Assembly: GCF_002214185.1 (NCBI RefSeq)
Contig: NZ_CP022161.1
Span: forward strand, 7,509,486-7,573,485
Length of the DNA stretch: 64,000 bases
Source of the DNA: Streptomyces capitiformicae
GTDB taxonomy: Bacteria > Actinomycetota > Actinomycetes > Streptomycetales > Streptomycetaceae
Direction of reading: 5' to 3'
The position numbers and the translations under genes were made by a program. Shown here in pieces: positions 54,555 through 63,548 of the stretch. Every line of letters begins with the position of its first letter. Positions within the stretch are counted from its first letter, which is position 1. The notes under the pieces are model-generated. The model had not been told where the DNA came from. It made no database searches and was given only the letters and a program-made list of their open reading frames with translations.

Positions 54555-55198
54555 CCTTCATGGACATAGCGATCGCAGAGTCCGGTACGCCCGAGTGGTA
54601 CGAGGCCCGGATCTTCGCCCAGGACAGCTATCGCAGGACCTATGGCGCGACGACCGCGCCCAGCCCCGACCGCTTCGTGACCGTGCGCGAGTCGCCGAGG
54701 GGCGCGATCGTCGCCTGCGCCGGCCTCAGCGGCCCGGGGACGGACGGCTTCTTCTCCGAGAACTACCTCGGCTGCCCCGTCGAGCGGGCGCTGGCGCCGG
54801 TGGCGGGGGACGTACCGGAGCGTGGCGAGGTGGTGGAAGTGGGACCGCTGGCCGGGGCCGGGGGTGCGGGCGGGGAGTTGATCCGGCTGATGCCGGTCAT
54901 CGCCTGGTGCCAGGGGAAACGTTTCATCTTGGCCACCGTCACGGACCGGGTCGAAGAGGCCATGGCGCGTGCGGGAGTGCCGTTCGTGCCGCTGCGACAG
55001 GCGAGTGCGGACTGGATGGACGAGGAGGCCAGAAGTGGGTGGGGCTCGTACTACGAGCGGTCACCGACCACGGGCGTGGTGCCGCTCGACAGCATCGGGC
55101 GGCTGATCAACAGCCTGACCGGGCGCTACACGTTCGTAGAGCTCGCTGTACAGACCCTCGTCGGCACGTCGCGGGAGGTGTCCGGTGCGCACGCTTGA
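54551..55198 (+). CDS. Thermostable haemolysin-family protein (GNAT-like fold)
   Basis: This 215-residue protein starts at GTG inside the previous stop, with ATG 54560 possible. GFFSENYLGCPVERALAPVA matches the PF12261-type block (FFxExYLxxPxE), and ELIRLMPVIAWCQGKRFILA follows. The name comes from a Vibrio protein. The domain resembles acyltransferases and has no signal peptide here. An acyl-transfer role with the adjacent ligase is plausible. It overlaps the ligase gene by 14 bp. Confidence 0.82.
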   Translation: MTFMDIAIAESGTPEWYEARIFAQDSYRRTYGATTAPSPDRFVTVRESPRGAIVACAGLSGPGTDGFFSENYLGCPVERALAPVAGDVPERGEVVEVGPLAGAGGAGGELIRLMPVIAWCQGKRFILATVTDRVEEAMARAGVPFVPLRQASADWMDEEARSGWGSYYERSPTTGVVPLDSIGRLINSLTGRYTFVELAVQTLVGTSREVSGAHA

Positions 55199-56777
55199 AC
55201 AGAGTCTCATGGACCTGGCCGAGGACGAACGCCCGCTGGTCGAGGTGCTTGCCCCCGACGGCTCGGTGGCCCGTTCGTACTCCTACCGGCATGTCGTGCG
55301 GGCCGCGGCGGAACTGGCCCGAACCCTGCGCGAGCGGCCCGTCCGGGACCGCGGAGCGCGCGGGGCCGGCGACCCCACGGATCCCGGCCAGCTCCAGGTG
55401 GGTGTGGTGACGGCCAACGGGCCGGAGTTCCTGGTGGCCGACTTCGCGGTGCTCGGCGCGCGCGGCGTCGAAGTGCCGGTGCCGCTCGCGTTCACGGCCG
55501 AGCAGGCGGCGGCCATGCTCGAGGACATCGACATCTGCCTCGCCGACGAGGCGGGCGCGCGGCGCCTGCGGGAATGGGGAGCGGAGAAGGTACTGCCGCC
55601 CGGGGTTCCGCTGCAGGTGCTCGACCTCGAGCGACCGGCGGCGAGTGAGACCGCCGCCCCGCTGTTTCCCCGAGCCGAGGCCACCGCCCGGCTGTGCAAG
55701 ATCATCCACACCTCTGGGACCACCTCGCGGCCCAAGGGCGTGTGCATCCGCGAGAGCGCGCTGGAGGAGCTGATCGGCTCACTGCGCGCGGCGATGCCAC
55801 CCCGCGCGTACCGCCGCTACCTCTCCCTGGTGCCCCTCAGCCTGCTCATCGAGCAGGTCACAGCCGTCTACCTCGTGGTGTGCGACGCCGGCACCGTCGT
55901 CCTGCTGCCGCCGGAGGTGCCGCTGGTGGGGACCTCCTCGTTCGCCCCGCAGGCCGTGCTGCCTCACGTCCGGGCGGCCCGGCCCAGCGCGCTCGTCATC
56001 ACCCCCGCTCTGGCCGAGGCCATGGCGTCCCGGGCCGCCGAGGCGCGGGCGTCCGGACGCGACCCGGTGACCGACCTGTTCGGGCGCGCCGAGGCCCCGT
56101 TGGTGTGCTGCGGCGGGGCACCGGTCGACGCCGACATGCTGCGCGCCCTCGACGACCACGGCATAGCCGTCCATGAGGGCTACGGGCTGAGCGAGAACAG
56201 CTCCGTGGTCAGCTGGAACACCCCGGCCGCCCGCAGGGTCGGCAGCGTCGGCCGCCCGCTGCGCCACGTCCGTGTGCGGACGGCGCCCGACGGCGAACTG
56301 CTCGTCAAGAGCACGTCGCTGTTCGCCGGCTACAAGGGCGGTGACGACCCGTCGGGCTGCGACGTGGACGAGGAGGGCTGGCTGCACACCGGCGACCTGG
56401 CCGTCATCGAGGACGGCTTCGTCTGGATCAGGGGACGCAAGAAGAGCGTCATCATCACCTCGGCGGGGCGGAACGTGGCGCCCGAGTGGGTCGAGGCCCA
56501 GTACCGCTCCCATCCCGCCGTCCTGGCCGTCGCGGTGGTCGGCGACGGTCTGCCCGCCTTGCACGGACTGTTCCTCGTCGACCCGCGGGTCCGGCCCGAG
56601 GCGGTGCGGGCCGAGCTCGACTCGCTGGGCCACGAAAGGCTTTCACAGGTGGAGCGGGTCGAGGTGGCCCACGTGGTGCCTGCCGACGAGAGCCTCCATG
56701 CCGAGTTCTTCACCGTCACCGGACGACCGCGCCGCTCCGCTGTGCAGGCGGCCATAGCGGCGGGCCGCTTCGCATGA
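55185..56777 (+). CDS. AMP-dependent acyl ligase
   Basis: These 530 residues start at GTG after GGGAGGTG. ANL motifs are KIIHTSGTTSRPKGVCI, EGYGLSENSSVVSWNTP, WLHTGDLAVIEDGFVWIRGR and the hinge KKSVIITSAGRNVAPEWVE. The A10 catalytic Lys (TxxxKxxR) is not seen, as the C-terminus reads FFTVTGRPRRSAV. It activates a carboxylate as acyl-AMP, probably for transfer to CoA or to a carrier. The substrate is unknown. It is coupled to the haemolysin-family gene. Confidence 0.9.
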   Translation: MRTLEQSLMDLAEDERPLVEVLAPDGSVARSYSYRHVVRAAAELARTLRERPVRDRGARGAGDPTDPGQLQVGVVTANGPEFLVADFAVLGARGVEVPVPLAFTAEQAAAMLEDIDICLADEAGARRLREWGAEKVLPPGVPLQVLDLERPAASETAAPLFPRAEATARLCKIIHTSGTTSRPKGVCIRESALEELIGSLRAAMPPRAYRRYLSLVPLSLLIEQVTAVYLVVCDAGTVVLLPPEVPLVGTSSFAPQAVLPHVRAARPSALVITPALAEAMASRAAEARASGRDPVTDLFGRAEAPLVCCGGAPVDADMLRALDDHGIAVHEGYGLSENSSVVSWNTPAARRVGSVGRPLRHVRVRTAPDGELLVKSTSLFAGYKGGDDPSGCDVDEEGWLHTGDLAVIEDGFVWIRGRKKSVIITSAGRNVAPEWVEAQYRSHPAVLAVAVVGDGLPALHGLFLVDPRVRPEAVRAELDSLGHERLSQVERVEVAHVVPADESLHAEFFTVTGRPRRSAVQAAIAAGRFA

Positions 56778-56862
56778 CATCCCGCTCGCCGCGCACGGTG
56801 CCGGCCACCCCGCGGCGCCGCGCATCCGACCGCGCAGGCGGTCCACATCCGGAGGAGAAACC

Positions 56863-57780
56863 ATGATCGACCTTGCACGCCTCACCCCGTACGGCTCGGG
56901 CACCGGTCTGCTCGTCGAGCCGAGGAGCGCGGACACGACCCTGGGGAGCCTCGCGCCCGAGCAGGTCGTGTGTGTGCTGCGCGACGCCGGATTCCTGCTG
57001 TTGCGCGGTTTCCGGCCGGACCTCGAACAGTTCTCGGCGTTCGTCGCGACCCACTCCGAACGGGTCACCCTCGACCCGGCCCGTTCGTTTCACGGCGGCT
57101 CCACCGCGCAGTTGGTGGATGCCGGGTACGACGCGGTCGGCCTCCATCTGGAGAACGGCAACAGCCCGTTTGCCCCGACCCTGACCTGGTTCTTCTGCGA
57201 GAAGGCCGCCTCGTCGGGCTCGCAGACGACGGTGTGCGACGGCTACCGGGTCTGGGACGCGCTCAGCGACGAGGCCCGCGGTCTGTTCCGGCAGCACGAG
57301 ATCGTCTACAGCCGGCGGGTCGAGGAGGCGCGGTGGAAGGCCTTCGCAGCCTTCCACCTGGGCACCTCCGACGCGGCCTCGGTGACGGTCGAGCAGCTGC
57401 AGGAACTGACCAGCGGTCCCGGCGAGACGGTCATCGAACCCCTGCAGGACGGAGCGATCCACTACGCCTACCGCGTTCCCGCGGCGCACGAGACGCTGTT
57501 CGACACCCGGCCGGCCTTCGCCAACAGCATCCTGGGTCCCTCGAACCACTACGAGAAGCCTCGCATCACGTTCGCCGACGGCCGGGACATCCCCGTCCAC
57601 ATCCTCAAGGAGATCGAGAGCGTCACCGAGGAGCTGACCGAGGATCTGGACTGGGCCGACGGAGATGTCGCCCTGATCGACAACACCCGGGTCATGCACG
57701 GCCGCCGTGCCATCACCGATCCCGACCGCACCATCTACAACGCGCAGAGCGATCTGGACAGGGGGCTGCTGCCCGCCTGA
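56863..57780 (+). CDS. Fe(II)/2-oxoglutarate oxygenase, clavaminate synthase/TauD-like
   Basis: This 305-residue protein starts after CCGGAGGAGAAACC. The iron triad appears as HxE in VGLHLENGNSPFAP (near 88-90) and the distal His in LIDNTRVMHGRRAIT (near 281). HxE rather than HxD is the form seen in clavaminate synthase. LRDAGFLLLRGF is the usual N-terminal strand. It is expected to hydroxylate, desaturate or cyclise an amino-acid-derived substrate. It is the last gene of the plus operon, 85 bp after the ligase, and is followed by a terminator. Confidence 0.9.
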   Translation: MIDLARLTPYGSGTGLLVEPRSADTTLGSLAPEQVVCVLRDAGFLLLRGFRPDLEQFSAFVATHSERVTLDPARSFHGGSTAQLVDAGYDAVGLHLENGNSPFAPTLTWFFCEKAASSGSQTTVCDGYRVWDALSDEARGLFRQHEIVYSRRVEEARWKAFAAFHLGTSDAASVTVEQLQELTSGPGETVIEPLQDGAIHYAYRVPAAHETLFDTRPAFANSILGPSNHYEKPRITFADGRDIPVHILKEIESVTEELTEDLDWADGDVALIDNTRVMHGRRAITDPDRTIYNAQSDLDRGLLPA

Positions 57781-57916
57781 CCGGGCACCGGGTGACGGGG
57801 TCCTGCCGTCAATTCCCATCGTCCGTCCGAAGGGCGGGCCCCGGCGGCGATGGGCGTCGGCGATCGACGCAGCGCGGCAGATGCGCGTGCCGGGCAGGAA
57901 CGTGACGACAGGGCCT

Positions 57917-57945
57917 GGGGCCGCCGGGACGATTCCGGCGGCCCC
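57917..57945. terminator. Bidirectional terminator
   Basis: GGGGCCGCCGG, 7-bp loop, and its exact complement. It lies between the convergent oxygenase and carboxylesterase genes and can serve both. Confidence 0.85.
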
Positions 57946-57961
57946 GCTCGTCGTGGGGGCG

Positions 57962-59590
57962 TCAGTTCGCGCCGCGGTCCGTCCACAGCGCCTCCCGGAC
58001 CGGCTCCAGCAGCGAACGCAGCAGTACGCCGTTGCGCTCGCCGCCGATCACTCTGACCGCGGGACGCTCCCGGCGGTGCTGCGGCCACGCGTCCGACGCC
58101 GACCCGGTCCGAACGAACGAACCCCACAGGCGCCGCACTTCGGCGCGCAGCCCGGACAGGTCCGCCGGTTCCGCATCGGCGAACAGCGGGGCACGGCGCG
58201 CCTCGGGGCGGCCCAGCAAAAACGGGATCTCCAGGCAGTGACAGGCGCGCAGCGCCGAGTACCGGCCGGGCACCTCCCAGTCGAAGCGGAACAGTCTGAC
58301 GGCCGCTCCGCGTTCTTGGACCAGGTCGCCGAACTCCTGCGTCGGCGCGGCGAAGAAGGCGTCCGTCTTCAGCTCCTCGAACGCGGCCGGCCGGTCCGCC
58401 GGGCCGGAGGTGTAGAGCCGCAGCGCCTCCTCGGCCCGGTCGCCGAACTGCCCGGCGAACTCCTCGGCGACCTCCTCGCGCGTCATCGCGGCGAGTGAGG
58501 CGTCCATCCCGTACCACAGGGCGCACTCGTGCCGTGTGGTGCCCGCCAGCACGTCCAGCCCGTGCAGCGGGGGCGAGGACCGCAGGGCGCCCAGCAGATC
58601 GGGCCCCACGACGGTGCCGTCGGCGACGAGCTGGAACGGCGGTCGCACGTCTCCGCGCGCCCGGGGGCGGGCGAGGATCTGCCGCTGGGCGAGGAGGATC
58701 CGCTCACTGGGCACCGTCCGCAGGGCCTGGATCCCGTCGGCGTTCCCGTCGGCCGACAGCGCTGCCAGCAAGGCGTCGGCGGTGCGGGCCGCCTCGGCGC
58801 GCGAGAGGGGAGGCATGCCAAGGGGCGCGCTGTGCAGGGCGGCGCGCCGGAACAGCGGGCGGACCTGGGGCAGCGCCAGCAGCGCCGCAAGCGCCTGACC
58901 GCCGGCCGACTGGCCGATCACGGTGATGCGGTGCGGGTCGCCGCCGAAGGCGTGGATCTCGCGCCTGACCCAGCGCAGCGCCATGATCTGGTCGAGCAGG
59001 CCGGCGTTGGTGACATGGCCCGATTCCCCGGTCGCACGGAACGTGAGGGAGGTGCCCGCCCCCTCGATCGCGGCCGGCTCCGCCCAGGAGGGGGAGAGGA
59101 AACCCAGCGCCCCCAGACGGTAGTTGACCAGGACGACGACGATCTCCTCCTGCGCCGCCAGCTCGGCCCCGTCGTAGCGGGGCAGGTCGGCGCCGCCGGT
59201 GAGGAAACTGCCGCCCGGCAGCCAGACGAGCACCGGATACGGCCCACGACCGGTGAGGGGCGCCCACACGTTCACCGTCAGACAGGCCTCCGTCTGGTCC
59301 GGTCCCACCGGGTCACCCATCAGGGCCGCGAAGGGCGAGGGCAGTTGCGGGGGCACCGTGCCGACGGGGCCGTCGGTGCGCAGGGGCGAGGACCAGCCGG
59401 CGTGCGGGCGGGGCGCGGCGAACCGGTACGGGCCCACGGGAGGCGCGACGTACGGCACGCCGCGGAAGGCCGCCACGCTCCGCTCCGGTCCCTCCCGCCT
59501 GCCGATGACAGGTCCGCCCGATACCTCTGCCTCGACGGACTCGATTGCCTCGATGGCCGTCGTCGCCGGGCCGGGATCAGCGGGGTGCAT
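57962..59590 (-). CDS. Type-B carboxylesterase
   Basis: This 542-residue alpha/beta hydrolase has the family blocks EACLTVNVWAP, PVLVWLPGGSFLTGGAD (oxyanion), VNYRLGALGFL, and the elbow ITVIGQSAGGQALAALLALP with Ser near 220. The Glu and His of the triad are expected in TTRHECALW- and CHCLEIPF-type segments, the latter at about 458. There is no secretion signal. It may unmask an ester in the product or be unrelated. It starts after GGAGAAGAG. Confidence 0.9.
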   Translation of the reverse strand: MHPADPGPATTAIEAIESVEAEVSGGPVIGRREGPERSVAAFRGVPYVAPPVGPYRFAAPRPHAGWSSPLRTDGPVGTVPPQLPSPFAALMGDPVGPDQTEACLTVNVWAPLTGRGPYPVLVWLPGGSFLTGGADLPRYDGAELAAQEEIVVVLVNYRLGALGFLSPSWAEPAAIEGAGTSLTFRATGESGHVTNAGLLDQIMALRWVRREIHAFGGDPHRITVIGQSAGGQALAALLALPQVRPLFRRAALHSAPLGMPPLSRAEAARTADALLAALSADGNADGIQALRTVPSERILLAQRQILARPRARGDVRPPFQLVADGTVVGPDLLGALRSSPPLHGLDVLAGTTRHECALWYGMDASLAAMTREEVAEEFAGQFGDRAEEALRLYTSGPADRPAAFEELKTDAFFAAPTQEFGDLVQERGAAVRLFRFDWEVPGRYSALRACHCLEIPFLLGRPEARRAPLFADAEPADLSGLRAEVRRLWGSFVRTGSASDAWPQHRRERPAVRVIGGERNGVLLRSLLEPVREALWTDRGAN

Positions 59591-59629
59591 GGATTCTCTT
59601 CTCCGTATCCGTGGGGGAATCCTGGGGAC

Positions 59630-62548
59630 TCACTTCGGGCTGTGTGCCGGGACCTGGCCCGAGGTGCCGTGCGCCAGCACGTAACGGGCCAGCTCGACCC
59701 GGCGCGACACGCCCAGCTTGGCGAAGGCCCTGCGCAGATGGGAGTCGACCGTGTGCGCCGAGACGGCGAGCCGCTGGGCGGTCTCCCGGTTCGTCAGGCC
59801 CTCCGCCACCAGCCGCACCACCCGGATCTCCGAGGGGGTGAGGCTGTCCCAGTCGGCACTCGTGTGCGCCGGGTCCTGCGCGGCGGGCCGGGCGGCCGGT
59901 GCGGGGGAACCGGGCAGTGCCTGGACACCGTCGGTCGCGGCCGCTTCGGAGATCCGTCCCTGCGCGGACCGCAGCCGGCGGCGGACGCGCTCGGCGCCGA
60001 GTCCGGCGCCGCTCGCCACGTAGACGCGCTGCGCCTCCTGCAGCATCTCCGTGGCCCGTACGAGGTCGCCCTGCGCCTGCGTGACGGCTGCCGCGTCTTC
60101 CAGGGCGGAGGCCAGCGCGAGGGGATGCGACCCGGTACGGAAGACCCGCACGGCGCGGTGCAGCGGGGCGGCCAGGCCGCGATACAGCCCGTGGGCGTGC
60201 AGGGCGGCGCCGACCAGCGGCGTTACACCTGGGTTGCGCCGGGCGAGGCGGCGGGCCACGGCGACCGCTTCCGCGGCCCGCTCGCCGGCTCCGGCGCGCA
60301 GCGCGATGCGGACCATGTGGGGCAGGATCATCGGGTCCGCGGTGAGGAACCACAGGTGGAGATCGAGGGCGGACCACACCGTCCCCAGCTGCCGCATCGC
60401 CGACCCCGGGTCCCCTGCCGCATCGAGGCGCAGCGCGGTGACGAACGCGTACAGGGTCCCGGTGAGCCCCGGAAGGGCGGTGTGCGCGGTGGACGACAAC
60501 GCGGCGACGTGCCCGGCGGCCGTCTCCAGGTCCCCCCGTACCGTCGTGACCAGGGCGAGCACCCCCAGCAGGAACGTACGCGCGGCGGGGTCCGCCAGCC
60601 GAGCGGAGGCCTCCAGACCGGCGTGCGCCTCACGTGCCGCCTCCTCCAGCCGTCCCGAGTGCCACAGCTGCAGCGACTTCGCGATATGCCACCGCGGCGC
60701 CGTCCACACGCGGTCCCCGGCGCCCGCACCGTCGCGCCACGCCTCCAGGACCTCCGCGGCATCCAGCGGACGCCCGGCCAGGCACAGTGTGAGAGACAGC
60801 CACAAAGAGCCCCAGCCGAGACTCCGTTGTGTATCGACCGGCCCGTGCGCCACGGCTTCGCCGGCCAGCCGCAGCGACTCGGCGATGTCACCGGTGTGCC
60901 GGGCGCACAGGCTCAGCACGGCCGTGCCGAGGACGACCGAGGCCTGGTCTCCCGCTCGTCGGGCGAGGGACACCGCGGTCCAGCTCAGCGCCGCGGCCCG
61001 GCCCGGGTCGCCCGCGGAGTACGCCAGCAGACACCGGGCCTCCAGCACCATGAGCCAGGCCTGGTGGCTGACCGGCGGACGGGCGCCCTTCCGGGCCCGC
61101 CGCAGGTGCCGCAGGGCGTGGCGGGCCCCGCTCAGCTGCAGCAGGACCTCGAGGAGTTCGGCGAACGCCTCGGCCTCGGCCTCGGTCTCCCACCCCGCCG
61201 CGGCCAGCGCGGCGTCGAGCAGATGGCGTGCCTCGGCGGTTCGCCCCGCGGTGAGGAAGAGCTGCACCGCCGTGGTGACGGGGGCGGCCGAGAGCGGTTC
61301 GTACAGACGCAGGCGCTCCAGCAGGGCGCGGGCGAGTTCTTCCTGCTCCCGCGTCGGAACGGACTCGTCGTTCCGCTCCAGCCACTTCAGCCGGGCCACG
61401 CCCTCCTCCAGGTCCTCCTCGGCCCCGGCCAGGATCAGATGCGCGAGGGTCTCCGGGCAGGGCCGCCCCTCCGACACGCACAGGCGAGCCGCCTCCGAGT
61501 GCAGGGCCCGGCGCACGGGGCCGAGGAGGCTGCCGTAGACGGCCAGGTGGACGAGTGGCGAACGGTGGCGGAAGGCGACGCCGTCGTCCTCCAGCAGGCC
61601 GGCCGCGGCGGCCTCCTGAGCCGCTGTCGCCAGTTCCATGGTCGAACGGCCGGTCAGGGCCGCCGCCTGCCGTAGCGAGAACTGCCTCCCCAGGACCGCC
61701 CCGACCTGCAACAGGTCATGGGTCTGCTGGGAGAGGCCGGAGACGACGGGGGCCGTCGCCCTGCCGAGCCCGGCCGGCAGGTGTCTGCCGACCACCCGCA
61801 CCGTACCGTCCTCCTCGGAGCGGACGCGCCCTTCCTCGCGCAGCAGTTGGACGAGGCAGTCGACGAGGAAGGGGCTGCCGCCCGCCGCGCTCGTGAGCCG
61901 GCGCACGTCCTCGGGCCGTGCGCAGCCGAGCAGCCGGGCACCGAGTTCCGCGGCGGCCGCCTCGTCGACCGGGGACAGCCGTACGACCTCGGCGTGCGAG
62001 GTCAGGAGGCGGTCGAGGGCTCCGCGCGCGGGGCGTGCGACGGGGAAATCGGCGTAGCTCGCCAGCCACAGGGCGGGTGCGTCGGCGAGCCGGGGCAGCA
62101 GCGTCTCCAGGGCGGCGACGGTCAACTCGTCCGCCCACTGCAGGTCGTCCAGGACGATCACCATGGGGGAGTGGGCGGCCCGCTGCTCGATGAGCCGGCG
62201 CAACAGGTCGATGAGCCTGCCCCAATGAGTGGGCCGGTCGGCCAGGGCGGCCAGCGACTCCGCCTGGACGGGGTTGATGACGGGCCGCGGCCCCGCCCTC
62301 AGTACCGCGAGCAGCGGGGCCATGGCGGAATGCCGGTCCAGCCGCGCCACCCGGGCACTCGACACGGCCATGCCGCGCCGCTCGGCCTCCTCGGCCGCCG
62401 TGTGCAGCAGCAGGGACTTGCCCGAGCCGAACTGGCCGTGGAACACCAGGAAGGCGCCACGGCCCGCCGCCGTCGCCTCGAACGCGGACCGCAGCACGGC
62501 CAGTTCGCGGTCGCGTCCCACGAGACGCTGGTGTCCCGATCGTGGCAT
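59630..62548 (-). CDS. LAL-type LuxR regulator (AAA ATPase)
   Basis: ATG at 62548 follows GGGAGGAGG and gives 972 residues. An N-terminal AAA domain has Walker A (FHGQFGSGKSLLLHT, near 39-46) and Walker B (MVIVLDDLQWADELT). A long helical TPR-like region follows, and the C-terminal LuxR helix-turn-helix is LTPSEIRVVRLVAEGLTNRE, then AVSAHTVDSHLRRAFAKLGV. The length fits the LAL family. Such proteins are usual pathway activators of antibiotic clusters. It lies 39 bp from the carboxylesterase on the same strand. Confidence 0.94.
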   Translation of the reverse strand: MPRSGHQRLVGRDRELAVLRSAFEATAAGRGAFLVFHGQFGSGKSLLLHTAAEEAERRGMAVSSARVARLDRHSAMAPLLAVLRAGPRPVINPVQAESLAALADRPTHWGRLIDLLRRLIEQRAAHSPMVIVLDDLQWADELTVAALETLLPRLADAPALWLASYADFPVARPARGALDRLLTSHAEVVRLSPVDEAAAAELGARLLGCARPEDVRRLTSAAGGSPFLVDCLVQLLREEGRVRSEEDGTVRVVGRHLPAGLGRATAPVVSGLSQQTHDLLQVGAVLGRQFSLRQAAALTGRSTMELATAAQEAAAAGLLEDDGVAFRHRSPLVHLAVYGSLLGPVRRALHSEAARLCVSEGRPCPETLAHLILAGAEEDLEEGVARLKWLERNDESVPTREQEELARALLERLRLYEPLSAAPVTTAVQLFLTAGRTAEARHLLDAALAAAGWETEAEAEAFAELLEVLLQLSGARHALRHLRRARKGARPPVSHQAWLMVLEARCLLAYSAGDPGRAAALSWTAVSLARRAGDQASVVLGTAVLSLCARHTGDIAESLRLAGEAVAHGPVDTQRSLGWGSLWLSLTLCLAGRPLDAAEVLEAWRDGAGAGDRVWTAPRWHIAKSLQLWHSGRLEEAAREAHAGLEASARLADPAARTFLLGVLALVTTVRGDLETAAGHVAALSSTAHTALPGLTGTLYAFVTALRLDAAGDPGSAMRQLGTVWSALDLHLWFLTADPMILPHMVRIALRAGAGERAAEAVAVARRLARRNPGVTPLVGAALHAHGLYRGLAAPLHRAVRVFRTGSHPLALASALEDAAAVTQAQGDLVRATEMLQEAQRVYVASGAGLGAERVRRRLRSAQGRISEAAATDGVQALPGSPAPAARPAAQDPAHTSADWDSLTPSEIRVVRLVAEGLTNRETAQRLAVSAHTVDSHLRRAFAKLGVSRRVELARYVLAHGTSGQVPAHSPK

Positions 62549-62646
62549 GAAGCGCCTCCTCCCTGTCTCACGGCCTCCGTGTGAACCCCCGGACCGACGC
62601 GTGTGTGCCGAGAGACCGCCGGGTGACGGTGTCGGCGTCGGACCGG

Positions 62647-63360
62647 TCACAGCGACCGGCCCTGGGCGGCCTTGCGCACCGCCAGCAGCCCCTCCAACGC
62701 GTGCAGGCTCGTCCGTACGACGTGTCGTGCCGCGGTCGCCGCCGCCTCGGCGTCCTGCTCCTGGATCGCCTGGACCAGCGCCTCGTGCGCCTCGATGCCG
62801 CACTCCAGTTGCGTGTCCTCGCCGCCGAACAGGTCGAGGCTCTCCTGCAGCCGCTTGACGAAGAAGCGGTAGCACTCGGTGAGTGTCACGTTGTGCGCCG
62901 CCTGGACGACGGCGAGATGAAGCGCGGCGTCCCGCTTGCCGAACTCGGTCGGCTCCCGGTCCGCCGCCTCGCGTCGGGCCTGCAGCAACTCCCACAGCCT
63001 CGCCATGTCCTCGGGCGTGCGGCGCAGGGCCGCCGAGTGGGCCGCCTGCACATCGAAGCAGAGCTGCACCTCGAACACGTCGCGGACATCGGCGAGTTCG
63101 ATGCTCTGGAGCATCGGCGCGGGGTCGGACACCGACCGCACGAAGATCCCCTTGCCGCGCTGCGACTTCAGCATCCCCGTGTGGACGAGGGCGCTGACCG
63201 CCTCTCGGATGGTGGGCCGGCTCACCCCCAGCGCGGCCGCCAGCTCGGTCTCGCTGGGGATGCGTGATCCGACGGGCCAGGTGCCGGCGGCCAACTCGCC
63301 GTGCAGGAGGGCGAGGACCTCGCGGGTCGTCGACGAACGGCCTATCGGACGGAGGGGCAT
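62647..63360 (-). CDS. FadR-subfamily GntR regulator
   Basis: This 237-residue protein has a winged helix at 10-75 (PSETELAAALGVSRPTIREA, MLKSQRGKGIFV) and an all-helical FCD effector domain with the metal-type Asp/His positions (RDAALHLAVVQAAHNVTL, HEALVQAIQEQD, ATAARHVVRTSL). Effectors of this group are organic acids or acyl compounds. A TTGTC-T-GACAA palindrome lies 15 bp upstream of its start, so autoregulation is likely. It is placed between the LAL gene and the AfsA-type gene. Confidence 0.93.
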   Translation of the reverse strand: MPLRPIGRSSTTREVLALLHGELAAGTWPVGSRIPSETELAAALGVSRPTIREAVSALVHTGMLKSQRGKGIFVRSVSDPAPMLQSIELADVRDVFEVQLCFDVQAAHSAALRRTPEDMARLWELLQARREAADREPTEFGKRDAALHLAVVQAAHNVTLTECYRFFVKRLQESLDLFGGEDTQLECGIEAHEALVQAIQEQDAEAAATAARHVVRTSLHALEGLLAVRKAAQGRSL

Positions 63361-63374
63361 GGGCGATTCCTCGG

Positions 63375-63385
63375 TTGTCTGACAA
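63375..63385. promoter_or_regulatory. FadR-type operator
   Basis: TTGTCTGACAA is a perfect palindrome matching the TnGTnnnACnA pattern of FadR-group GntR regulators. A second palindrome, CTGACGTCAG, directly follows (63386-63395). It is upstream of the gntR gene. Confidence 0.65.
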
Positions 63386-63481
63386 CTGACGTCAGGCTAA
63401 TCAATGAGCCGAGGTGCCCACAAGCACATGACCAGCCAAGGGATTTGACGCCTGCGGCCGTGACCGTCGCGACGTGCCGAA

Positions 63482-63530
63482 GCCCCGGAAGGCCGGGGCG
63501 ACGGATGAGGTGGCCCGGGCCTTCCGGGGC
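63482..63530 (-). terminator. Terminator after the AfsA-type gene
   Basis: GCCCCGGAAGGCC and its exact complement (63518-63530) flank a 23-bp spacer containing GATGAG. The same design lies after the afsA remnant at 43.7 kb. Confidence 0.8.
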
Positions 63531-63548
63531 AGCTGTGCGCGAGGTGCC

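Noticed and set aside
54551..55198. A secreted haemolysin toxin
   Set aside because: There is no signal peptide, and the gene is embedded by overlaps in a biosynthetic operon. The family name is historical.
58529..61675. A 1048-codon open frame opposite the carboxylesterase and LAL genes
   Set aside because: The composition is Gly/Arg/Gln-rich with no domain, and it is the usual antisense shadow of high-GC coding DNA. The opposite strand has clear families.
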